Shown: positions 1 to 4,948 of the stretch, piece after piece | Layout of the letters: every line of letters begins with the position of its first letter | Numbering within the stretch: position 1 is the first letter of the stretch | Assembly (NCBI GenBank): GCA_018262385.1 | Contig: JAGSPQ010000103.1 | Span: 1-8,360, forward strand | DNA: 8,360 nucleotides | Origin: Myxococcaceae bacterium | GTDB lineage: Bacteria > Myxococcota > Myxococcia > Myxococcales > Myxococcaceae | Direction: 5' to 3' | The notes under the pieces: generated by a model | Told to the model about the DNA's origin: nothing | Databases searched by the model: none | Seen by the model: only the letters and a program-made list of their open reading frames with translations | Made by a program: the position numbers and the translations under genes

Positions 1-369
1 GTCGGCCAGCAGCACCTCGAGCGCCTTGTTGACCCGCTGGCGGATCAGCGGGCGATCGTTCTTCAGCGCGCCGACCGCCTTGCCCGCCTCTGCCTGGTTC
101 TTCGGCCGGGCGGTCTTGCCGAACATGTCGGCGACGAACACCACGTACTTCTGGCCGGCGACCTCCTCGGCCTGCTTGAGGTTCGCGGGGGTGATGCCGA
201 GCCAGTTGGGCACCAGCACCAGGCCCGGCCGCGGGGTCTTCACCGCGTCGTCGAACAGCAAGACGCCTTCGAACTTCGCCTTCTCGATCTCGTAGGTGAT
301 CGGCCTGGAGACCATTTTCGCAAACGCCGGAGCGGCGGCCAGGAGAGCAACGGCAAGCAGAGCTTTCAT
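1..369 (-). CDS. Secreted dienelactone hydrolase family protein (partial, 3' end off the left edge)
   Basis: The first 123 residues are present and the frame stays open to the window edge. It starts MKALLAVALLAAAPAFA, a Sec signal peptide with a likely cut after residue 17 (AFA), so the enzyme should act in the periplasm or outside the cell. Residues about 34-84 (EGVLLFDDA, RPGLVLVPNWLGI, YVVFVADMFG) match the first strands of the alpha/beta-hydrolase fold as seen in the dienelactone hydrolase family, including the conserved 'ADMFG'-like turn. The nucleophile elbow and the catalytic Asp and His would lie beyond the edge, so the catalytic residues cannot be checked and the substrate is unknown. 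Many members of this family are general esterases rather than true dienelactone hydrolases. The start lies 22 bases after the stop of the small Cys-rich gene on the same strand, so the two may share a transcript. The Shine-Dalgarno sequence is weak. Confidence 0.85.
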   Translation of the reverse strand, partial: MKALLAVALLAAAPAFAKMVSRPITYEIEKAKFEGVLLFDDAVKTPRPGLVLVPNWLGITPANLKQAEEVAGQKYVVFVADMFGKTARPKNQAEAGKAVGALKNDRPLIRQRVNKALEVLLAD

Positions 370-391
370 GGCCGCCACATACCGGGTGCCG

Positions 392-628
392 CTACTTCTT
401 GTCGCGCGATCCGCAGCTGGAGACGTTCGCCGCAGTGGGGCAGGAAGAGGTGCCGCCCCGCACGCAGCCGAGCTCCTTGCACTTCTTGTCCCCGTCCGAC
501 TCGCTGCCGGTGTAGCAGCAGTACGCGCGGTCTTTGCACGCGCCCTTGCTGTCGGACTTGCAGATGATCGCACCGTCCGCGAACGCCACCGACGACAGCA
601 GCATCAGTCCCGCGACAAACCGCTTCAT
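392..628 (-). CDS. Small secreted cysteine-rich protein, unknown function
   Basis: This is a 78-residue protein with a clear Sec signal peptide, MKRFVAGLMLLSSVAFA, likely cut after Ala17. The mature part is about 61 residues, polar and lysine-rich at its end. It has eight cysteines (C23, C31, C37, C38, C50, C55, C63, C72), enough for four disulfides, so a compact exported fold is likely. I do not recognise the family. The start is supported by GGGAGG about 6-7 bases upstream of the ATG and by the signal peptide beginning at this Met. The gene lies 62 bases after the HTH regulator and 22 bases before the hydrolase, all on the minus strand, which suggests co-transcription. A function tied to the hydrolase would be a guess. 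Confidence 0.75.
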   Translation of the reverse strand: MKRFVAGLMLLSSVAFADGAIICKSDSKGACKDRAYCCYTGSESDGDKKCKELGCVRGGTSSCPTAANVSSCGSRDKK

Positions 629-633
629 GTGAG

Positions 634-680
634 GCCTCCCAAGGCATCGCGCGCGCCATGCGCAGCGAGCGGCGGGAGGC
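634..680 (-). promoter_or_regulatory. Inverted repeat that could hide a ribosome-binding site
   Basis: In the minus-strand transcript GCCTCCC (680-674) is followed 33 bases later by GGGAGGC (640-634). The second arm contains the Shine-Dalgarno sequence of the small Cys-rich gene starting at 628. A 7-bp GC-rich stem could therefore hide the ribosome-binding site. The pairing is seen directly; a regulatory role is inferred, and 7-bp matches also arise by chance in GC-rich DNA. Confidence 0.25.
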
Positions 681-690
681 TACACGCCCT

Positions 691-1020
691 TCAGTTCTCG
701 AAGAGGACTTTGACCAGCCGGGCGACCAGCCGGGCCTCTTTCAGGCTGCGCCGGGAAAGGAAGTCGGCCAGCTCGGCGACGTCGTCCCGCCGGCGCTGCT
801 CGAAGGTGGAGAACAGAGTCCGCAGCGAGATGTCGAGCCCGTTGGCGAGCTTGCTCAGGGTGTCGAGCGAAGGCGAGATGGTGCCCCACTCGATCCGCCG
901 CACTGCGTCGACCGAGAGATCGCTCTTCTCAGCCAGACCTTCCTGGGTGAGGCCGCGAGACAGCCGCAGCTGCCGGATGTTTTCGCCGAAGCGCCGCCGA
1001 AGTGTGGTGCTGACCGACAT
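691..1020 (-). CDS. XRE-family helix-turn-helix transcriptional regulator
   Basis: The protein has 109 residues. Residues about 9-66 form a typical HTH_3 (Cro/C1-type) DNA-binding domain: FGENIRQLRLSRGLTQEGLA, then SVDAVRRIEWGTISPSLDTL, then LSKLANGLD. This shows the usual 'LTQ..LA' first helix, a recognition helix, and the conserved 'PSLDTL..LA..L' end. Residues 70-109 are a charged helical tail (FEQRRRDDVAELADFLSRRSLKEARLVARLVKVLF) that may serve for dimerisation; there is no sensor domain. The Met at 1020 was chosen because it is preceded by AAGGGGAGA at good spacing and removes a non-conserved Arg-rich extension that an open frame to 1206 would add. It probably regulates itself or the two genes downstream on the same strand; a small inverted repeat at 1082-1098 is a possible operator. 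Its ligand and targets are unknown. Confidence 0.9.
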   Translation of the reverse strand: MSVSTTLRRRFGENIRQLRLSRGLTQEGLAEKSDLSVDAVRRIEWGTISPSLDTLSKLANGLDISLRTLFSTFEQRRRDDVAELADFLSRRSLKEARLVARLVKVLFEN

Positions 1021-1502
1021 TTGAAACCGTCTCCCCTTTTTCCTTGTTCTGGCGGGCACTCTCCGGGCCCCGTTGGCTGTCGTGAAGTGCCGATTCACCA
1101 TACCCAGCAGCGCTTTTGCGCATGGGCGGGACCAGAGGGTTTTCCCGCGCCGTTCGACCCATTGATAACCAGAGAGCCCCAATGGATGCATGGGCTTGAG
1201 AGCCAAATCCGCTCGGAGGAAGGGGCTGGAGGTCGGGCTCGGAAGGGGTAGGTCAGAACAGACCCGGCACCCGCTCTTTCGCCAGAGAACGGATGGCTTC
1301 TACGCATGGCAAGACCGCGATTTCATGTATTTTTTGCCTGCAAAGGCGTTTTTGCCCCGCTCAGCGCTCAACCAGGCCCCGCAGAAGGCCGGCCCCTCCC
1401 CGACCCAAGATCTGCGTGTAACCGCGGGCGGTTGCGAAGGTGTCTCCGGCGAAGGTGTCAGACACCTCGTACGCGGTCTCGGGGTGAGTATGTTCCGCGG
1501 CC
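1021..1502. other. Intergenic region between divergent genes, no convincing gene
   Basis: This 482-base gap lies between the start of the minus-strand regulator and the start of the plus-strand CsgG-like gene. No frame in it reads like a protein. Small structures seen: GTGAA-N7-TTCAC at 1082-1098, a candidate operator for the XRE regulator; the palindrome GCGC-TTTT-GCGC at 1110-1121; an inverted pair CCATTG/CAATGG at 1159-1164 and 1180-1185; GGCT-TGAG-AGCC at 1193-1204 or close by; and a weak terminator-like hairpin at 1336-1353 (GCCT, loop GCAA, AGGC, then GTTTTT). The 1305-1360 stretch is clearly more AT-rich than its surroundings. A short frame from 1306 opens MARPRFHV, reminiscent of the start of REP-associated tyrosine transposases, but quickly loses any likeness. 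Together with the palindrome at 1453-1467 this may be debris of a mobile element. Confidence 0.4.
1434..1467. repeat. REP-like palindrome with an 11-base direct repeat
   Basis: GCGAAGGTGTC occurs twice, at 1434-1444 and 1449-1459. The second copy runs into the perfect palindrome AGGTGTCAGACACCT (1453-1467; GGTGTC-A-GACACC). From general knowledge, GGTGTCAGACACC-type palindromes recur in several high-GC and deltaproteobacterial genomes near IS200-like REP-associated tyrosine transposases. No intact transposase is present here. It lies 36 bases upstream of the CsgG-like gene start and could instead be an operator for that gene. Confidence 0.5.
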
Positions 1503-3227
1503 ATGCGAACTGCCGCGCTGCTGCTGACGCTGCTGGGTGCGAGCCCCGCCGGGGCCGGCCCGATGACGGTCGCCGTCCTCTACTTCGACAACAACACCGC
1601 CCTGCGCGAGTACGACGTGCTGCAGAAGGGGATGGCGGACATGCTGATCACCGACCTGATGGCCAGCGACCAGCTGGCGATCGTCGAGCGCGAGAAGCTC
1701 GACGCGGTGATCGGCGAGATCAAGATGCAGCGCTCGAAGTTCTTCGATCCGGCCACCGCGGTGAAGCTGGGGAAGATCGTCGGCGCCGGCTACGCGATCA
1801 CCGGCGCCTTCACCGGCTTCGACCCCGAGGTGCGGATCGACGTGCGGATGATCGACGTCCAGACCGGCAAGGTGGTGATCACCGCCCAGGTCAAAGGGGC
1901 GAAGGACAAGTTCTTCGATCTCGAGCAGGAGCTGGTCACCCGCTTCCTCGCCTCGCTCGCCGCCAGGGCGCCCGCCACCGGGGGCAGCAGCCTCTCGCTG
2001 AGCAACGCGCTCAAGTACAGCCAGGGCCTCGACACCGCCGACCAGGGAGACCTGAAGGGCGCCTCGACCCAGCTGGCCGCGGTGGTGCGGGACGCTCCGC
2101 AGTTCCAGCTGGCGAAGACCCGCTACACCCAGCTGCTCAAGCGCCTGCGCGAGGCAGGCAAGCGCCGCGACGTCGCCCTCTCCGCCGACGAGACCGAGCT
2201 GGTGAAGGGAATGGACGCGGCGATCCAGAAGTGGGGCGGCCAGCTGCTGGGCGGCAACGAGCTCGAGGTCTACTTCTGCTACCGCGCGATGCGCACCGCC
2301 TATCTGATGTGGAAGCTCGAGCAGCCGCTGAGCGCCGCGCAGGGGCCGCTGAAGATGAAGGTCGCCGACAAGGCCCAGCGCGAGGCGGCGAAGCAGACGC
2401 TGCTTCAGATCTGGGACAACGAGGTGGCGCTGATCGCCGACGTGACGAAGAACCACGAGAAGCTGCAGTACATGAACCACGCGCTCAGCTGCCCGATGGC
2501 GCTCGCCCGGCAGGACAAGTCGGTCAAGACCACCGACTTCAACCGGCTGAAGACGATCGGAGTGCCCTGGTACTACATGCCCGGCATCCACCCCGCCGAT
2601 CGCGCGCCCGACCTGGTGCGCTTCGCCGCGACCGGGACCTTCGTGCGGGCCCGGTTCACCGAGGACGAGGACGAGGTCCCCACCTTGCGGGTGATGCCGA
2701 CCCTGCTGGCGATCGATCCGTCGCTGGTGAAGAAGGGCCTCGAGCTGCTCGACGCCGCCGACAAGCACCTCGAGAAGCCCGCCAGCCGCAGCCTCCCCGC
2801 CGCCCGGCTGAAGCTCGAGGTCTCGCGGGCGGCGCTGCTGCTGGTGGTGGGCCGGCGGGAAGAGGGGATCGCCTCGCTCCAGTCCTGGCTCGACAAGAAC
2901 CCGAAGTCGTCGAGCTACAAGGCGGTCGAGGAGCAGGTCGAAGCGCTGCTGGGAGTCAGCGAGCTGGCCCGGAAGGACGGCGACGCGCTCGCGCAGTGCA
3001 CCGCTTCCGACGAGCAGCTGGAGCGCGAGGTCGATCGGCTGTTCGATGCGGAAGGGTCGAAGGCGGTGGCGGCGATCGCCGGCAAGCTCGGGCCGAAGTG
3101 CGCGGCGAAGGCCCACGCGGTCGCCGCCTGGAACGCGGCGGCGCGGGGCGATTGCGCCTCGGCGAAGGGGTTCCTCGCCCGGGCCCCAGGCCAGGACGTC
3201 GGCGGGGTCAGCGCGGTGTGCGAGTGA
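1503..3227 (+). CDS. Exported CsgG-like domain protein with helical repeat C-terminal region
   Basis: The protein has 574 residues. Residues 1-19 are a Sec signal peptide (MRTAALLLTLLGASPAGAG, cut near AGA-GP). Residues about 20-152 resemble the CsgG/FlgO-like domain: MTVAVLYFDNNT, a helix with GMADMLITDLMASDQLAIVER, EKLDAVIGEIKMQ, ATAVKLGKIVGAGYAITGAFTGF, then VRIDVRMIDVQTGKVVITAQV. That is the usual pattern of strand, helix, 'lvER..l..il.E', 'a..lGk..gA.yvi.G' and a paired strand. A single TPR-like stretch follows at about 167-212 (ALKYSQGLDTADQGDL..A). The rest, to 574, is mostly helical, without a family I recognise. True CsgG is an outer-membrane lipoprotein pore; this one has no lipobox Cys, so it is more likely a soluble periplasmic protein using the domain for binding or assembly. 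No strong Shine-Dalgarno precedes the ATG; the signal peptide fixes the start. Its stop overlaps the GTG of the next gene. Confidence 0.88.
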   Translation: MRTAALLLTLLGASPAGAGPMTVAVLYFDNNTALREYDVLQKGMADMLITDLMASDQLAIVEREKLDAVIGEIKMQRSKFFDPATAVKLGKIVGAGYAITGAFTGFDPEVRIDVRMIDVQTGKVVITAQVKGAKDKFFDLEQELVTRFLASLAARAPATGGSSLSLSNALKYSQGLDTADQGDLKGASTQLAAVVRDAPQFQLAKTRYTQLLKRLREAGKRRDVALSADETELVKGMDAAIQKWGGQLLGGNELEVYFCYRAMRTAYLMWKLEQPLSAAQGPLKMKVADKAQREAAKQTLLQIWDNEVALIADVTKNHEKLQYMNHALSCPMALARQDKSVKTTDFNRLKTIGVPWYYMPGIHPADRAPDLVRFAATGTFVRARFTEDEDEVPTLRVMPTLLAIDPSLVKKGLELLDAADKHLEKPASRSLPAARLKLEVSRAALLLVVGRREEGIASLQSWLDKNPKSSSYKAVEEQVEALLGVSELARKDGDALAQCTASDEQLEREVDRLFDAEGSKAVAAIAGKLGPKCAAKAHAVAAWNAAARGDCASAKGFLARAPGQDVGGVSAVCE

Positions 3228-3475
3228 GCCAGACCCTCGACACCCTCGGGCCGCTGGTCGACGCGGTCTGCGCGACGACCGACGTCGCCGAGCTGAAGAA
3301 CCTGCACCGGAAGCTCGAGGCGCTCGACCTGCTCGAGGCCGCCGACGAGCCGGGAGCGCTGGAGGTCCTCGACCGGGTGTTCGCCAGGCTCGACGCCCGA
3401 GTCGAGAAGCTCGACCCGGCTTCCGAGGCGTCGCGGGTGGTCCAGGACATTCGGGACACCGTGACCTCGAGCTGA
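3224..3475 (+). CDS. Small helical protein, unknown function, coupled to the CsgG-like gene
   Basis: This is an 83-residue acidic, leucine-rich protein with no signal peptide or membrane segment. It is probably all helical: TLDTLGPLVDAVCATTD, VAELKNLHRKLEALDLLEA, GALEVLDRVFARLDARVEKLDP, SRVVQDIRDTV. The helices look amphipathic and could form a small bundle or coiled coil. The proposed GTG start at 3224 overlaps the upstream TGA in the form GTGA, a common arrangement for translational coupling. A GTG two codons earlier (3218) is equally possible and lies better placed after GGCGGGG at 3201-3207. Codon use is strongly GC3-biased, which supports a real gene. The partner is exported and this one appears cytoplasmic, so a direct complex is not implied. 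I do not recognise the family. Confidence 0.65.
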   Translation: MSQTLDTLGPLVDAVCATTDVAELKNLHRKLEALDLLEAADEPGALEVLDRVFARLDARVEKLDPASEASRVVQDIRDTVTSS

Positions 3476-3479
3476 CGGG

Positions 3480-3758
3480 CTACGGCACGATCGCGGCGCA
3501 CTCCACCACGCAGGCGAAGGTGGCCGACGCGCACGACCGCTCGCTGATGCAGGCGTTGCACATGTCGGCCTTGCGCCGGTAGTCGCCGTCGGTGCTCGAG
3601 GCGTCGCGGCAGCGCAGCTCGCACGCGCTCACGTCGTACGTGCTCTCGAAGCACGACTGGTACCGGCTGCAGACCCCGTGGCAGTCGATCGCGGTGTCGA
3701 CCTTCTGCACCACCACGCACCCGCTCAGCAGCAGCACCAGCCCGAGCGCGCGGGTCAC
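3480..3758 (-). CDS. Cysteine-rich lipoprotein with two five-cysteine modules
   Basis: The protein has 92 residues. It opens MTRALGLVLLLSGC, with a perfect lipobox (L-S-G-C, lipidated Cys14). Ten further cysteines form two similar blocks: C26, C30, C36, C46, C50 (CX3CX5CX9CX3C) and C67, C70, C76, C83, C87 (CX2CX5CX6CX3C). An even number of Cys in an exported protein suggests five disulfides. The GTG start at 3758 overlaps the desaturase stop as GTGA, which fits translational coupling. A longer upstream frame exists but reads through the desaturase gene in the wrong frame and is rejected. Small Cys-rich lipoproteins of this look are, to my knowledge, common in myxobacteria, but I know no function. 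The stop lies 4 bases from that of the convergent gene. Confidence 0.8.
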   Translation of the reverse strand: MTRALGLVLLLSGCVVVQKVDTAIDCHGVCSRYQSCFESTYDVSACELRCRDASSTDGDYRRKADMCNACISERSCASATFACVVECAAIVP

Positions 3759-4858
3759 ATCTGCTCGGTGGCGAGCCGCAGCTGGGACACCGTCGTCGGG
3801 TGGCCGAAGCGCTGCAGCGTGCGCAGGTGCGAGCCGAGCGCGTGGAGGAAGGTCGGATTCTCGTGGTACGGCAGCCCGTGCTCGAAGGCGACGGCGCGGA
3901 CGATCGGCGCCAGCTGGGGGTAGTGCACGTGGCAGATCTTCGCCAGCAGGTGGTGCTCGACCTGCCGGTTGAGGCCGCCGAAGAAGAAGCTCGCCAGCCG
4001 GTTTCGGGGCGCGAAGTTCGAGGTGGTCCGCAGCTGGTGCTCGGCCCACGAGTGGTTCACCGCGCCGGGCTGCGGAAACGCCGTGCTCTCGACCACGTGC
4101 GCCAGCTGGAACACCACCGCGCTCGTCAGCCCCAGCGCCGCCTGCATCGCCAGGTAGCCGATCGCCACCTGCCACCAGGCGAAGGCTCCGACCCACAGCG
4201 GCACGCCGAGGAACAGCGCCAGGTGCACCAGCTTCCAGCCAATCACCTGCACCACCTGCCCCACCGGCTCGCGCTTGCCGGTGCGGGGATCGATCGAGAA
4301 CACCTGCTCGAAGTCCTTCTTGAAGACCCAGACCAGGGTGGTGAAGCAGTAGAGCACCAGCGCGTAGAGGTGCTGGAACCGGTAGACGAAGCCCGGGTTG
4401 TCGCGCGGGTAGAGCAGCAGAAACGGCCCCGGCTCGAGGTCGTGATCCATGCCCGGCACGTTGGTGTAGGTGTGGTGGACGAAGTTGTGCGCCCGCGCCC
4501 AGGTGTACGAGCTGGCGCCCATCAGATCGAAGGTGTGCGAGAGCAGCCGGTTGACCCAGGGGCGCGAGGAGTACGAGCCGTGGATCGCGTCGTGGCAGAC
4601 GTTGAAGCCGACTCCGGCGAGCATCACTCCCAGCAGCACCGCCAGCGGCAGCCCCAGCCAGGCGCCGGTGACCCCGCTCGCCAGCAGGGCCCAGAGCGCG
4701 GCCGAGCCGCCGAGGAAGACCACCGTCTTGGCGACCATTCGCCCGTCGGCGTGGCGGGAGATCCCCCGCTCGGTGAAGTACGCGTTGATCCGTTCGCGGA
4801 GCGCGGTTTGGAGTCGATGGTCGCGGGGGTCGAAGGTCAGCCGGGCGTTGTTGCTCAT
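3755..4858 (-). CDS. Membrane fatty acid desaturase, acyl-lipid/front-end-like
   Basis: The protein has 367 residues and all three histidine boxes of integral-membrane di-iron desaturases: H89-DAI-H93 (HX3H), H124-NFV-HH129 (HX3HH) and Q299-VEHH303 (QX2HH). The Gln in place of His in the third box is typical of front-end (delta-5/delta-6-like) desaturases. The eukaryotic members carry an N-terminal cytochrome b5 domain, absent here, so an external electron donor is needed. Hydrophobic segments lie at about 44-85 (two close spans), 163-178, 205-225 and 228-252. It would insert a double bond into a membrane lipid acyl chain using O2 and reduced ferredoxin or cytochrome; position and substrate cannot be read from sequence. 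The Met start gives the usual length; no strong Shine-Dalgarno is seen. The 3' end is coupled to the Cys-rich lipoprotein gene. The start is divergent from the formate dehydrogenase gene across 90 bases. Confidence 0.95.
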   Translation of the reverse strand: MSNNARLTFDPRDHRLQTALRERINAYFTERGISRHADGRMVAKTVVFLGGSAALWALLASGVTGAWLGLPLAVLLGVMLAGVGFNVCHDAIHGSYSSRPWVNRLLSHTFDLMGASSYTWARAHNFVHHTYTNVPGMDHDLEPGPFLLLYPRDNPGFVYRFQHLYALVLYCFTTLVWVFKKDFEQVFSIDPRTGKREPVGQVVQVIGWKLVHLALFLGVPLWVGAFAWWQVAIGYLAMQAALGLTSAVVFQLAHVVESTAFPQPGAVNHSWAEHQLRTTSNFAPRNRLASFFFGGLNRQVEHHLLAKICHVHYPQLAPIVRAVAFEHGLPYHENPTFLHALGSHLRTLQRFGHPTTVSQLRLATEQM

Positions 4859-4948
4859 GAGCGAGCGGTAAACGTAACTGTCGATTATCACCGGTTGACC
4901 ACGGATCTCGACGAGGAGCCGGCCCCGGAAACCGGTTAAGTTCCGCCC
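4859..4948. promoter_or_regulatory. Divergent promoter region of the desaturase and formate dehydrogenase genes
   Basis: This 90-base gap must hold both promoters. On the minus strand GATAAT (4889-4884) is a good -10 match, about 25 bases upstream of the desaturase ATG, but no convincing -35 was found at the right spacing. On the plus strand TTGACC (4895-4900) resembles a -35, without a matching -10. ACCGGTT occurs twice (4890-4896 and 4931-4937); the second copy is part of the palindrome AACCGGTT. A shared operator is possible but unproven. There is no clear Shine-Dalgarno before the ATG at 4949, and an in-frame TAA at 4937-4939 prevents an upstream start for the dehydrogenase. Confidence 0.3.

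Noticed and set aside
1458..3116. Minus-strand frame of 552 residues opposite the CsgG-like gene
   Set aside because: Low-complexity Leu/Gln/Gly/His-rich translation with no motif; the opposite strand has a signal peptide and a recognisable domain.
1190..3217. Long plus-strand open frame upstream of the 83-residue gene
   Set aside because: It is the wrong-frame shadow of the CsgG-like gene, Arg/Gly/Ala-rich without domains. Only the end after about 3218 is a believable protein.
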